Below are positions 8,647-17,402 of a stretch of DNA of 64,000 nt, one piece after another. The position numbers were made by a program, and so were the translations under genes. Source of the stretch: Streptomyces sp. NBC_01214 (GTDB lineage: Bacteria > Actinomycetota > Actinomycetes > Streptomycetales > Streptomycetaceae); NCBI RefSeq assembly GCF_026340975.1, contig NZ_JAPEOS010000001.1, forward strand, positions 2,947,001-3,011,000, in the 5' to 3' direction. Below the pieces are notes generated by a model. It made no database searches and had not been told where the DNA came from. It saw only the letters and a program-made list of their open reading frames with translations. Position 1 is the first letter of the stretch; each line of letters starts with the position of its first letter.

Positions 8647-9471
8647 GTGAGCAGAAAGATTCTGGTCATTGTCTCCGAACACGGTTACTGGGCCGAGGAA
8701 CTGATAGGCCCCGTATCGAAGTTCGACGAGCGGGGCTACGAGGTCATATTCGCCACGCCGACCGGAAAGCGTGCACACGCTCTTCCGCCGAGCCTCGACG
8801 CGAACTACATCGATCCCCCGCTGGGACGCTCGGTCACCACCGAGGAGAACGCCCGGCTGGGGCGGGAGTTCGAGCGGTCGAGCCGGCTGGACTCGCCGCT
8901 CGACATCGAGGCGTGGGTCCCCGAACGTCCGTACACGAGCGACGAGGGCTATCTGCCCAAGCTGGAGCAGTACCACCGCGATCTCGACAAGCTCGACGCC
9001 GACATCGCCGCGTACGACGCGATCCTCATCGTCGGCGGCAGCGGCCCGATCGCGGACCTCGCCAACAACGAGCGCGTGCACGCCCTGATCCTGGCCTTCC
9101 AGAAGGCCGGCAAGGTCGTCGCCGCCGAGTGCTACGGCGTCGCCTGCCTGGCGTTCGCCCGGGACTGGGGCGACCGCAGGAGCATCATCTGGGGCAAGCA
9201 CGTGACCGGCCACTGCAAGGAGTACGACTACAAGGACGGCACCGGATTCCTCGGTACCGACTTCAACATGGGGCCGCCGCCGTATCCGCTGGAGTACATC
9301 CTGCGCGACGCGACGGGCCCGCGCGGCGCGTACCACGGGAATTTCGGCAAGCCGGTATCGGTCATCGTCGACTTCCCCTTCGTCACCGGACGTTCCACCC
9401 CCGACTCGTACCTCACGGGGCAGAAGATCGTGGAAGTCCTGGAGGACGGTCTCACCCGATACGGCTGGTGA
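8647..9471 (+). CDS. DJ-1/PfpI superfamily protein A
   Basis: 274 residues. An alpha/beta flavodoxin-like fold with the elbow AECYGVA; Cys162 is the likely nucleophile, the acid is in IVSEHGYW, and IVGGSGP precedes the elbow. Relatives act as glyoxalase III-type enzymes, deglycases or chaperones; the exact activity cannot be read. GTG 8647 is preferred because GGAGGA sits five bases upstream; an upstream TTG at 8578 lacks a site. It is the first gene of the plus-strand block, 43 bp before the ThDP enzyme. It is not closely similar to the block's two other DJ-1 proteins. Confidence 0.85.
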   Translation: MSRKILVIVSEHGYWAEELIGPVSKFDERGYEVIFATPTGKRAHALPPSLDANYIDPPLGRSVTTEENARLGREFERSSRLDSPLDIEAWVPERPYTSDEGYLPKLEQYHRDLDKLDADIAAYDAILIVGGSGPIADLANNERVHALILAFQKAGKVVAAECYGVACLAFARDWGDRRSIIWGKHVTGHCKEYDYKDGTGFLGTDFNMGPPPYPLEYILRDATGPRGAYHGNFGKPVSVIVDFPFVTGRSTPDSYLTGQKIVEVLEDGLTRYGW

Positions 9472-9513
9472 TCCCGGAAGCCGCAGGGAAATCGCAGAGT
9501 TGAGGGGGAATTC

Positions 9514-11160
9514 ATGGAAGCCACTCCCGGACGGGAAAGGCTGATCGAGCAGTTCAAGGCCGACGGCCTGAATGTGATGTTCGGAAATCCGGGGACGGTG
9601 GAACAGGGATTCCTCGACGCGGTGGACGCGGCGGAGGACTTCCACTACGTCCTCGCCCTCCAGGAGACCGTGGCCGCCGGCATCGCCGACGGGTACGCCC
9701 GGGCGACCGGCGGCGCGGCCCTGCTCCAGCTGCACTCCGGCGTCGGCCTGGGCAACGGCATCGGCATGCTCTACCAGTCGCTGCGCGGCCACACCCCGCT
9801 CGTCGTGGTCGCCGGTGACGCCGGGGTCCGCTACGACGCCATGGACGCGCAGATGGCATGCGATCTGGTGGCGCTGGCCAAGCCGGTGACCAAGTACGCG
9901 ACCCGGGTCACCGACCCGCGGTCCGTGCTCCGCACCGTCCGGCGGGCCGTGAAGATCGCGCTCACCCCGCCCCGCGGGCCCGTGTTCGTGGCACTTCCCA
10001 TGGACGTGCTGGACGAGCTCAACTCCGAGCCCGTCCTGCCCTCCGCGCAGGTGCTCACCGACGTGTCGCCCTCGCCGGCCTCGGTGGGGCGGGCGGCCGA
10101 GCTGCTCGCCTCCGCCGAGCGGCCGATCGTCCTGGTCGGGGACGGGGTCGCGCTCTCCGGGGCGCAGAACGAGCTCGTCGCCGTCGCCGAGCTGCTGGGC
10201 GCCGACGTGTACGAGGTCGACTCGTCCGAGGTGAACATCGCGGCCTCGCACCCGCTGCGGCGGGGCCAGACCGGGCACATGTTCGGCCCGCACAGCAAGG
10301 AGCTCGTCGGGGACGCCGACGGGGTGCTGATCGTCGGCACCTATGTCTTCCCGGAGGTCTTCCCCGAACTGGAGAGCCCCTTCAGGGCGGGCGCCAAGGT
10401 CGTCCACATCGACCTCAACGCCTACGAGATCGCCAAGAACCACCCGGTGGACCTGGGCCTGGCCGCGGATCCCCGGCAGGCGCTGCGCGCGCTGGCCGGC
10501 GTACTGGAGCGGCGGCTCGGCCCGCAGCGGCGGGCCGCGGCGGCCGCGCGCCTCGACGTACGGACCCGGGAGCGGGTCCGCGAGGTGCAGGAGGCCCGCT
10601 CGGCCCCGGACGACGGCACGCCGATGGCCGTCTTCCTGAAGACCCTGGCCGAGCGCACCGGCGGGGACCTGATCGTCTTCGACGAGGCGCTGACCACCTC
10701 GCCGCTGGTCACCCGGTACCTGCCGGCGGAGCGCCCCGGTGACTACCACCTCACTCGGGGCGGCTCGCTCGGCGTGGGCTTCCCGGGCGCGGTCGGGGCC
10801 AAGCTGGCCCGGCCGGAGCGGATGGTGGTCGGCTTCGCGGGCGACGGCGGGTCCATGTACACGTACCAGGCGCTGTGGACGGCGGCCCGGCACGGCATCG
10901 ACGCCAAGTTCGTCGTGTGCAACAACCGCAAGTACCGGCTGCTGGACGACAACATCGCCCAGTACTGGCGGGAGCGGGACATCCCGGAGCACGGCTTCCC
11001 GCACTCCTTCGACCTCTCCCACCCCGAGATCGACTTCGCCGGGCTGGCCCGCTCGCTCGGCGCCGGCGGGATGCGCGTGGAGAAGCCGGACGAGGCGGTC
11101 GCCGCCGTGGGCCGGATGCTGTCCCACCCCGGACCCTTCCTCGTGGACATCCAGATCTGA
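9514..11160 (+). CDS. ThDP-dependent 2-keto-acid decarboxylase, benzoylformate decarboxylase-like
   Basis: 548 residues with the three-domain ThDP fold. The N terminus follows benzoylformate decarboxylase closely: FGNPGT (Thr28 at the BFD Ser26 position), LALQETVAAGIADGYA with the cofactor-activating Glu51, and QLHSGVGLGN with His74 equivalent to BFD His70. The Mg-ThDP motif is GDGGSMY...CNN near residues 445-475. Expected chemistry is non-oxidative decarboxylation of an aryl or branched 2-keto acid to an aldehyde, or carboligation. A strong GAGGGGG site precedes ATG 9514. Aldehyde-oxidising enzymes later in the block fit this product. Confidence 0.85.
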   Translation: MEATPGRERLIEQFKADGLNVMFGNPGTVEQGFLDAVDAAEDFHYVLALQETVAAGIADGYARATGGAALLQLHSGVGLGNGIGMLYQSLRGHTPLVVVAGDAGVRYDAMDAQMACDLVALAKPVTKYATRVTDPRSVLRTVRRAVKIALTPPRGPVFVALPMDVLDELNSEPVLPSAQVLTDVSPSPASVGRAAELLASAERPIVLVGDGVALSGAQNELVAVAELLGADVYEVDSSEVNIAASHPLRRGQTGHMFGPHSKELVGDADGVLIVGTYVFPEVFPELESPFRAGAKVVHIDLNAYEIAKNHPVDLGLAADPRQALRALAGVLERRLGPQRRAAAAARLDVRTRERVREVQEARSAPDDGTPMAVFLKTLAERTGGDLIVFDEALTTSPLVTRYLPAERPGDYHLTRGGSLGVGFPGAVGAKLARPERMVVGFAGDGGSMYTYQALWTAARHGIDAKFVVCNNRKYRLLDDNIAQYWRERDIPEHGFPHSFDLSHPEIDFAGLARSLGAGGMRVEKPDEAVAAVGRMLSHPGPFLVDIQI

Positions 11161-11197
11161 CCAGAGCACTCACGCAGCACGGACAGGAGGAGACCGC

Positions 11198-11632
11198 ATG
11201 CCCGCCGAGCGGCAGCTGACCGAGGACGCGATCCGCAGTTTCGCCGAGAACTGGTACGTGGCGCTGGACCAGCACGTGGGTCTGGACGACGTGCTCGCCC
11301 TGATCACCGAGGACCTGGAGTTCAAGGTCCCCGAGGACACCTTCCTCGGACACGAGGGGTTCGGCCGCTGGTACGCGGCCGTCACCCACCGCTTCTTCGA
11401 CGAGGTCCACACCGTCACGAAGGTGGAACCCGTCATCGAGGGCGACCGGGCGGTCGTCCGGGTCCTCGTCAACTGGCAGGCCAAGATCTGGGACCCGCCG
11501 GCCGCCCGCAGCCAGTGGCTCGGTTTCGACGCCGACCAGACCTGGACGGTCGTGGCCGGTCCGGACGGACCGCTGATCAAGCAGTACACCGTCAACGACC
11601 TGGCGCCGATGCCCGGTTCCGGCTCGCTCTGA
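11198..11632 (+). CDS. SnoaL-like (NTF2-fold) protein 1
   Basis: 144 residues forming a cone-shaped NTF2/SnoaL domain (FAENWYVALDQH helix, then ITEDLEFKVPED, GFGRWYAAV and the C-terminal beta strands). The superfamily includes cofactor-free aldol cyclases, isomerases, hydroxylases and lyases. ATG 11198 has AGGAGGAG just upstream. It is the first of three consecutive SnoaL genes; sequence identity among them looks low, so they are unlikely to be a recent duplication. It may act on an intermediate of the neighbouring oxidoreductases, which is inference. Confidence 0.82.
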   Translation: MPAERQLTEDAIRSFAENWYVALDQHVGLDDVLALITEDLEFKVPEDTFLGHEGFGRWYAAVTHRFFDEVHTVTKVEPVIEGDRAVVRVLVNWQAKIWDPPAARSQWLGFDADQTWTVVAGPDGPLIKQYTVNDLAPMPGSGSL

Positions 11633-11655
11633 GCGCCGGCGAAGGAGGAGCGACG

Positions 11656-12111
11656 ATGACCGAAGTGACACGGGAACGGGTCGAGGCGGCCTATGCCGCC
11701 CTCGGCTCCGGCGACCGGGCGCGCATCCTCGAGTACTACTCCGAGGACCTGCGCTGGCTGGTGCCGGGCAGCCACCCGCTGGCCGGCTGGTACGAGAGCC
11801 TGGACGCCTTCCTCGAGCTGATGGGGCAGACCCACAAGCTCACGGGCGGCACCTTCCGGATGGACATCCAGGCGGTCCTCGTCGGTGAGGACTGCAGCGC
11901 CGACGTGTGCCGCAACGTGGCTCTGCGGGACGGCGCGGACGAGACGAGCACGTCCCCGTACGAGCGGATGGACTACCCGGTCTTCCACTTCATGCGGTGG
12001 CGCGGCGGCCGGATCGTCGAGGGCCGGGACGGGCTCTTCGGGGACTCGGCGACCGCCTTCAGCCAATTCTGGGCGCCGTTCGCGCCGGACGGAACCCGCA
12101 GGGACCGATAG
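11656..12111 (+). CDS. SnoaL-like (NTF2-fold) protein 2
   Basis: 151 residues. The SnoaL core is visible as VEAAYAALGSGDRARILEYYSEDLRWLVPGSHPLAGWY, a pattern typical of the SnoaL-2/limonene-epoxide-hydrolase-like branch, then the strand FHFMRWRGGRIVEGRD. There is no signal peptide. AAGGAGGAG lies before ATG 11656, 23 bp after the previous stop. Function is unknown; hydration, isomerisation or ligand binding are the options for this fold. Confidence 0.82.
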   Translation: MTEVTRERVEAAYAALGSGDRARILEYYSEDLRWLVPGSHPLAGWYESLDAFLELMGQTHKLTGGTFRMDIQAVLVGEDCSADVCRNVALRDGADETSTSPYERMDYPVFHFMRWRGGRIVEGRDGLFGDSATAFSQFWAPFAPDGTRRDR

Positions 12112-12124
12112 GGGGTCGAGCGCG

Positions 12125-12508
12125 ATGGACCGACACGAGAGCCACACCGAAATCCTCCGGAAGTACTACGAGTACGCCAACGCCGGGGACTGGGACCGCT
12201 GGTGCGACCTGTTCGCCGACGACCAGGTCATGGACGAGCAGCTCGCCGGCCACATCGAGGGCCTGGACGTGCTGCGCTCGATGATGAAGGGCATGGGCAC
12301 GATGTACCGGGTCTTCCGGAACGAGCCCGTGCACTTCCTCGTCGACGGCGAGAAGGCCGCGGCCGTCTCCCACCTGACCGCGATCAGCGCCTCCGGCGAG
12401 CCCGTCGAGGCCGAGGTCATGAACTTCTTCCGGATCGTGGACGGAAAGATCGCCTACATGGCGAACTACCACGACACGGTTCCCTTCCAGGTGCTGAGCC
12501 AGGGCTGA
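12125..12508 (+). CDS. SnoaL-like (NTF2-fold) protein 3
   Basis: 127 residues, a minimal SnoaL domain (ILRKYYEYANAGDWDRWCDLFADDQVMDEQLAGHIEG, then NFFRIVDGKIAYMANYHD). The final segment with the conserved Asp/Tyr pair is typical of the SnoaL-like polyketide-cyclase group. ATG 12125 follows the previous stop by 13 bp with a GGGGG ribosome site; the GMC oxidoreductase gene starts 9 bp downstream. No polyketide synthase is present in the window, so a classical polyketide cyclase role is not supported. Confidence 0.82.
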   Translation: MDRHESHTEILRKYYEYANAGDWDRWCDLFADDQVMDEQLAGHIEGLDVLRSMMKGMGTMYRVFRNEPVHFLVDGEKAAAVSHLTAISASGEPVEAEVMNFFRIVDGKIAYMANYHDTVPFQVLSQG

Positions 12509-12517
12509 GGGGGATCC

Positions 12518-14122
12518 ATGAGCGTCGAAGAGTACGACTACATCGTCGTGGGATCCGGCACCGCCGGCAGCGTGCTGGCCGACCGGCTCTCCGAGGACCC
12601 GGACGTCTCCGTGCTGGTCCTGGAGGCGGGCGGCTCCCGCATCCCGCCCGAGGTGGACGACCCGTCCTCCTGGTACAAGCTCCTCGGCGGGCCGGTGGAC
12701 TGGGGCTACACCAGCACCCCGCAGCCCGGACTCGACGGCCGCCGTACGTACGAACCGCGCGGCAAGGCCCCCGGCGGCAGCAGCAACCTCTACATCATGA
12801 TGCACATCCGCGGCCACGCCTCGGACTTCGACAACTGGGCCTACCAGGGCGCCGCCGGCTGGTCCTACGAGGACGTGCTGCCCTACTTCGCCCTGCTGGA
12901 GGGCCAGGAGGACGTCACCGCCGCCACCACGGGCACCCGGGGCCCGCAGCGGATCACCAACGCCGGGCTGCACGGCCCCAACCCGGTCTCCCGCGCCTTC
13001 ATCGACGCCGCCGTCGAGCTGGGCCACCAGGAGATCGCCGACTTCAACACCGACGGCCCCCGGCGCGGCCTCTTCGGCACCGGCTGGCACCACATCGACG
13101 TGGCCGACGGCCGCCGCCAGGGCGCCCTCGCCGCCTACCTGGAACCCGCGCTGCGGCGCGCCAACCTGACCCTGCGCACCAACGCGCAGAGCACCCGGCT
13201 GCTGATCGACGGGGACACCTGCACGGGCGTCGAGTACGTCCAGCTCAAGGCCCCCGCCGACGTCCCCGGCCGGACCGTCCGGGACGGCCACAGCGCCGCC
13301 GCGGCGCCCGGGCCGCACACCGCACGGGCCCGTCGCGAGGTGATCGTGGCGGCCGGGGCGATCGAGTCCCCGAAGCTGCTGCTGCTCTCCGGCATCGGCC
13401 ACCCGGAGCAGCTGCGCGAGCACGGCATCGAGGTCACCGCGGCCCTGCCCGGGGTCGGCGAGAACTTCCACAACCACGTCCTGACCGGGCTGATGGCCGA
13501 GGTCACCCAGGAGCTCCCGCCGCCGGCGCAGAACCTGTCGGAGAGCGCTCTATTCCTGTCCTCGCAGCCCGGGCTGCCCGCCCCCGACCTGCAGATCGCC
13601 TTCGTCCACGTGCCGTTCGACGTGATCGTCGGCCAGGACCACCCCCACACGGTGTCCATCCTGCCCGGTGTCGTACGGCCCGTCTCGCGCGGCTGGATCA
13701 AGCTGGCGAGCGCCGACCCGCTGGCCCACCCGCTGATCAACCCGAACTACCTGGGCGACCGGTGGGACCTGGAACGGATGGTGCAGGGCATCAAGATCGC
13801 CCGGGACATCTTCGCGACCTCCGCCTTCTCGCCCTGGTACAAGCAGGAGCTGCAGCCCGGCCCCGGCTACGCGAGCGACGACGACCTGCGGACCTTCGCG
13901 AGGCAGAAGTCGGAGAGCTACCACCACCAGGCCGGCTCCTGCCGCATGGGCATCGACGACCTCTCCGTCGTCGACCCCGAGCTGCGGGTGCACGGCGTAC
14001 GGAACCTGCGCGTGGTCGACGCGAGCGTGATGCCCGCGGTCCCGTCCGGCAACTGCCACACCGCCATCGCGATGATCGCCGAGCGCGCGGCGGACTTCCT
14101 GAAGGGAGCCTCCCGTGTCTGA
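12518..14122 (+). CDS. GMC-family FAD oxidoreductase
   Basis: 534 residues. Begins with the FAD Rossmann motif VVGSGTAGS and VLVLEAGG. GMC signature 1 is KAPGGSSNLY and signature 2 is GAIESPKLLLLSGIG. The C-terminal active site has YHHQAGSCRMG (His469) and SGNCHTAIAMIAE (His514), a His-His pair as in glucose and aryl-alcohol oxidases rather than the His-Asn of choline oxidase. It probably oxidises an alcohol to an aldehyde or ketone. A GAGGGGG site precedes ATG 12518. Its end overlaps the next DJ-1 gene by 8 bp. Confidence 0.9.
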   Translation: MSVEEYDYIVVGSGTAGSVLADRLSEDPDVSVLVLEAGGSRIPPEVDDPSSWYKLLGGPVDWGYTSTPQPGLDGRRTYEPRGKAPGGSSNLYIMMHIRGHASDFDNWAYQGAAGWSYEDVLPYFALLEGQEDVTAATTGTRGPQRITNAGLHGPNPVSRAFIDAAVELGHQEIADFNTDGPRRGLFGTGWHHIDVADGRRQGALAAYLEPALRRANLTLRTNAQSTRLLIDGDTCTGVEYVQLKAPADVPGRTVRDGHSAAAAPGPHTARARREVIVAAGAIESPKLLLLSGIGHPEQLREHGIEVTAALPGVGENFHNHVLTGLMAEVTQELPPPAQNLSESALFLSSQPGLPAPDLQIAFVHVPFDVIVGQDHPHTVSILPGVVRPVSRGWIKLASADPLAHPLINPNYLGDRWDLERMVQGIKIARDIFATSAFSPWYKQELQPGPGYASDDDLRTFARQKSESYHHQAGSCRMGIDDLSVVDPELRVHGVRNLRVVDASVMPAVPSGNCHTAIAMIAERAADFLKGASRV

Positions 14123-14726
14123 CGCGGTACTGCGCGAGGGCGCGCTGTCCGGGACCCGGATCGCGGTCCTGGTCGAGAGCGACTACTACGAGCCGGAGAT
14201 CTTCTACTACCAGCACCGGTTCGCCGAGGAGGGCGCCGAGGTCGACTTCCTGACCCGGCTGTGGGGCAACGACTCCATCACCTTCACCGGGCACGAGTAC
14301 CGGGCGCCCTTCACCGCCACGCAGTCCCTGGAGGGGCTGAGCGACGCGGAGCTGCGCCGGTACGCGGCGATCATCGTGCCCTCCGGCATGGTGGCCGACC
14401 GGCTGCGCTACACCGAGGACGTGGACGTCCTCGCCCCGGCGACCGAGCTGCTGCGCCGGGCCTTCGCGGAGCCGACGGTCCTCAAGGGGATCATCTGCCA
14501 CGGCATGTGGCTGGCCTCCTCGATCCCCGAGAAGATCCGCGGCCGCAAGGTGGTCTGCCACAACAACCTCATCGGTGACGTCCGGAACATGGGCGGGGAG
14601 TACGTCGACGAGGACGTGGTGGTCGACGGGGACCTGGTCACCGGCCGCACCGGAGCCCACCACCACCTGTTCGCCCGCCGGATCATCGAACTGATCGCGG
14701 CCGGCCGGGGCCGGGGGGCCGGCTGA
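14115..14726 (+). CDS. DJ-1/PfpI superfamily protein B
   Basis: 203 residues. The nucleophile elbow is IICHGMW (Cys128); an N-terminal Glu lies in VLVESDYYEPE, and IVPSGMVAD precedes the elbow. The C-terminal VCHNNLIGDVRNMGGEYVDEDVVVDG resembles PfpI-type intracellular protease/deglycase members. GTG 14115 lies inside the GMC stop region (8-bp overlap), so translation is coupled. The stop overlaps the VOC gene by one base. The compact PfpI form differs from proteins A and C. Confidence 0.85.
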   Translation: MSDAVLREGALSGTRIAVLVESDYYEPEIFYYQHRFAEEGAEVDFLTRLWGNDSITFTGHEYRAPFTATQSLEGLSDAELRRYAAIIVPSGMVADRLRYTEDVDVLAPATELLRRAFAEPTVLKGIICHGMWLASSIPEKIRGRKVVCHNNLIGDVRNMGGEYVDEDVVVDGDLVTGRTGAHHHLFARRIIELIAAGRGRGAG

Positions 14727-15187
14727 TGGCCGCCGGGCTGCGGTGGTCCCACGTGGGCCTGAACTGCACGGACCAGAAGACCACCGAGGAGTTCTACACC
14801 CGGTACTTCGGCTTCGCCCGGGCCCGCGTCGTCGACCTCGGGGAGGCGCAGATCGTGTTTCTGCGCAAGGGGGACGCGTACCTGGAGCTCTTCGCGGCCG
14901 GCGCCGCCGAACCGGCCCGCCCGGCGCCGGGGGTCCCCCCGGCGGTAGCTGGGGGAGACGGTCCGCAGGCCCCCGGCCGGATGCGCCACCTGGCCTTCCA
15001 GACCGACAGCGTGGACGCGTTCCTGGCCGAGCTGGGCGACGCGGCGGAAGTGACCCTGGGACCACTGGACTTCGACGACTTCATCTGCGGCTGGCGGACC
15101 GTGTGGGTCCGCGATCCCGACGGGGTCATCGTCGAAGTCAGCCAGGGGTACGAGGACGACGGCTCTCACGACAAGGACGGTGCGTGA
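14726..15187 (+). CDS. VOC (glyoxalase/dioxygenase) superfamily protein
   Basis: 153 residues, two beta-alpha-beta-beta-beta units. Putative metal ligands are His in WSHVGL, Glu in YLELF, His in RHLAFQ and Glu in VIVEVSQG, so a metal-dependent isomerase, lyase or dioxygenase is expected. About 25 residues between the two halves (around PGVPPAVAGGDG) are Gly/Pro/Ala-rich and encoded by a palindromic GGGGGTCCCCCC-containing stretch at 14925-14962. This is probably an in-frame insertion of a short mobile repeat, likely tolerated as a surface loop. ATG 14726 overlaps the previous TGA. Confidence 0.85.
   Translation: MAAGLRWSHVGLNCTDQKTTEEFYTRYFGFARARVVDLGEAQIVFLRKGDAYLELFAAGAAEPARPAPGVPPAVAGGDGPQAPGRMRHLAFQTDSVDAFLAELGDAAEVTLGPLDFDDFICGWRTVWVRDPDGVIVEVSQGYEDDGSHDKDGA
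14925..14962. repeat. Palindromic GGGGGTCCCCC element inserted in the VOC gene
   Basis: The core GGGGGTCCCCCC is followed by GGCGGTAGC and GGGGGAG, so the ends can pair. It encodes a low-complexity loop between the two halves of the VOC domain without breaking the frame. A shorter GGGGTCCCCCC run lies in a loop of the anti-sigma kinase gene near 20188-20200. I recognise this as a type of short dispersed sequence in Streptomyces; the exact ends are uncertain. Confidence 0.55.
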
Positions 15188-15190
15188 CCC

Positions 15191-17014
15191 ATGGCTGACG
15201 CCGTGACCTTCTCCTTCTCCGACACGATCGCGGGATACGTCACCCGCTTCGACTCCGGGGCCCGGCTGCTGAGGCTGAAGACCGCCGACGGGCGCGAGTT
15301 CGACGTCTCCCTCGCCGGTGACCCCAGCGCCGAGCTGGTCCGCAACCTGGACGAGCCCTACATCGACGCCTCCGGGCACATCGACGAGATGCTCTCGCCC
15401 GGCCGGTTCCTCTTCGTCTACGGGGTGCACTACCCGGAGCGCGGCGGGAGCTTCGACGCCAAGCGCCTGGTCTTCCTGGGCCGCGGGTCCGAGGACTACC
15501 GCTTCGAGGAGCCCAGCTGGTGGATCAAGCAGATCGAATCCCTGGCCGACTTCTACAAGCGGGCGCAGTTCGGCGACGGGCCGGTGGACTTCACCGAGTA
15601 CCGCACCGAGATCCGGCTCGGCGGTGACAAGACCGCCAGCCACGTCCAGGAGACCGACACCATCTCCCGCCTGGTCTACGGCATGGCCTCGGCCTACCTG
15701 CTGACCGGCAAGGACGAGTACCTGGAGGTCGCCGAGCGCGGCACCGAGTACCTGCGCAAGCACATGCGGGTCGTGGACAGCGAGGAGGACGTGGTCTTCT
15801 GGTACCACGGCATCAGCGTCGACGGGGACAGCGAGCGCAAGCTCTTCACCTCGGAGTTCTCCGACGACTACGACGCGATCCCGATGTACGAGCAGATCTA
15901 CGCGCTGGCCGGCCCCATCCAGACGTACCGGGTCACCGGTGACGTCCGGATCAAGAACGACGCGGACGCCACCATCAGGCTGTTCGACAAGTTCTTCTTC
16001 GACCCGGAGCAGGGCGGCTACTACTCGCACATCGACCCGATCCTCTTCAGCGCCGACCACGAGTCCCTCGGTGAGAACGCCGAGCGCAAGAACTGGAACT
16101 CGGTCGGCGACCACGCGCCCGCCTACCTGATCAACCTGTACCTGGCGACCGGCGACCAGAAGTACGCCGACTTCCTCGAGTACACCTTCGACACCATCGC
16201 GGACAAGTTCCCGGACTACAAGAACAGCCCCTTCGTCCAGGAACGATTCTTCCGCGACTGGTCCCACGACAAGGCGCACAGCTGGCAGCAGAACCGAGCG
16301 GTGGTCGGCCACAACCTCAAGATCGCCTGGAACCTGATGCGGATGAACTCGCTGAAGGCCAAGCCGGAGTACGAGCAGCTCGCCAAGAAGATCGGCGAGA
16401 TCATGCCGGCGGTCGGCAGCGACGTGCAGCGCGGCGGCTGGTACGACGTCGTCGAGCGGATCAAGGAGGGCGACCAGGAGGCGTACCGGTTCGCCTGGCA
16501 CGACCGCAAGGCCTGGTGGCAGCAGGAGCAGGCGATCCTCGCCTACCTCATCCTGAACGGCACGGTCGGCGGCGACGCGAACCTGCGCGAGGCCCGCCAG
16601 GCCCAGGCCTTCTACAACACCTTCTTCCTCGACCACGACGAGGGAGCCGTCTACTTCAACGTGCTCGCCAGCGGTACGCCGTACCTGCTCGGCACCGAGC
16701 GGCTCAAGGGCAGCCACTCGATGTCCATGTACCACTCGGCGGAGCTCTGCTACCTCTCCGCCGTCTACAACAACCTGCTCATCAACGGCCGGGAGATGGA
16801 CTTCCACTTCCAGCCCGACCCGACGAACCTGCCCGACCGCGTCCTGCGCGTCTCGCCCGACCTGCTCCCCGCCGGTTCGGTGAGGATCGCGTCCGTGGAG
16901 ATCGACGAGAAGCCGTACACCGACTTCGACGCCGACGCCCTCACCGTCCGCCTGCCCGACGTGCAGAGCCGCGTGAAGGTCAAGGTCCGGCTGCGTCCGG
17001 TCGCCAAGAAGTAG
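15191..17014 (+). CDS. AGE-family (N-acylglucosamine 2-epimerase-like) protein with N-terminal beta domain
   Basis: 607 residues, longer than the ~400 of typical AGE enzymes. Residues 1-~110 form a beta-rich OB-like extension ending near RLVFLGRG. An (alpha/alpha)6-barrel follows at ~115-560. Family histidines appear as VVGHNLKIAWNL (His374) and MYHSAELCYL (His515), and KAWWQQEQAIL matches the conserved WWPQAE-type segment. A final ~40 residues are beta. AGE proteins epimerise or isomerise sugars; the substrate here is unknown. ATG 15191 lies three bases after the VOC stop. Confidence 0.8.
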   Translation: MADAVTFSFSDTIAGYVTRFDSGARLLRLKTADGREFDVSLAGDPSAELVRNLDEPYIDASGHIDEMLSPGRFLFVYGVHYPERGGSFDAKRLVFLGRGSEDYRFEEPSWWIKQIESLADFYKRAQFGDGPVDFTEYRTEIRLGGDKTASHVQETDTISRLVYGMASAYLLTGKDEYLEVAERGTEYLRKHMRVVDSEEDVVFWYHGISVDGDSERKLFTSEFSDDYDAIPMYEQIYALAGPIQTYRVTGDVRIKNDADATIRLFDKFFFDPEQGGYYSHIDPILFSADHESLGENAERKNWNSVGDHAPAYLINLYLATGDQKYADFLEYTFDTIADKFPDYKNSPFVQERFFRDWSHDKAHSWQQNRAVVGHNLKIAWNLMRMNSLKAKPEYEQLAKKIGEIMPAVGSDVQRGGWYDVVERIKEGDQEAYRFAWHDRKAWWQQEQAILAYLILNGTVGGDANLREARQAQAFYNTFFLDHDEGAVYFNVLASGTPYLLGTERLKGSHSMSMYHSAELCYLSAVYNNLLINGREMDFHFQPDPTNLPDRVLRVSPDLLPAGSVRIASVEIDEKPYTDFDADALTVRLPDVQSRVKVKVRLRPVAKK

Positions 17015-17051
17015 CGCTCAACGGGGGGCGCCCCAACCAGAGGGGAATGCA

Positions 17052-17402
17052 ATGACTCTCAACGTCAAGGAACGCCGGAACAAGACGGGCACCGTGCTCG
17101 TCGCCACCGGCGAGATCAACAGCGAGACATCCGGCTCGTTGCTCCAGGCACTGCTGCCGCTGGTCCGCGAGGGCAAGCCGCTGAAGATCGACCTCACGGC
17201 GGTCACCTACGTCTCCAGCGCGGGCCTGCGCACCCTGCTCGTGGTCTACCGCGAGGCGCAGCACGCCGGCGTCGCGGTCACCCTCTACGGGGTGAGCGAG
17301 GAAGTCCGGTTCGTCATGTCGGCCACCGGGTTCCTCGACTTCTTCGAAACCGGCGAGGCCGTCGCCGCGGCGGCCAAGGCCAAGGCCAAGGCCGCGCGAT
17401 GA
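17052..17402 (+). CDS. STAS-domain anti-sigma factor antagonist 1
   Basis: 116 residues with a SpoIIAA/RsbV-like STAS domain. The phosphorylation loop is TYVSSAGLRTLL; Ser56 is the likely site, aligned with the second Ser of the SpoIIAA loop. An Ala/Lys-rich tail follows (KAKAKAAR). In partner switching the unphosphorylated antagonist binds the RsbW-type kinase and frees the sigma factor. An AGAGGGG site precedes ATG 17052. Its TGA overlaps the ATG of the GlgX gene. Confidence 0.9.
   Translation: MTLNVKERRNKTGTVLVATGEINSETSGSLLQALLPLVREGKPLKIDLTAVTYVSSAGLRTLLVVYREAQHAGVAVTLYGVSEEVRFVMSATGFLDFFETGEAVAAAAKAKAKAAR

Noticed and set aside
8395..11169. A very long open frame on the minus strand opposite the ThDP gene
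   Set aside because: Its sequence is a Val/Gly/Arg/His-rich shadow caused by high third-position GC, without recognised motif; the opposite strand has complete enzyme motifs.
14408..16807. A long minus-strand frame opposite the VOC and AGE genes
   Set aside because: It has the same shadow composition, no ribosome site and no domain.
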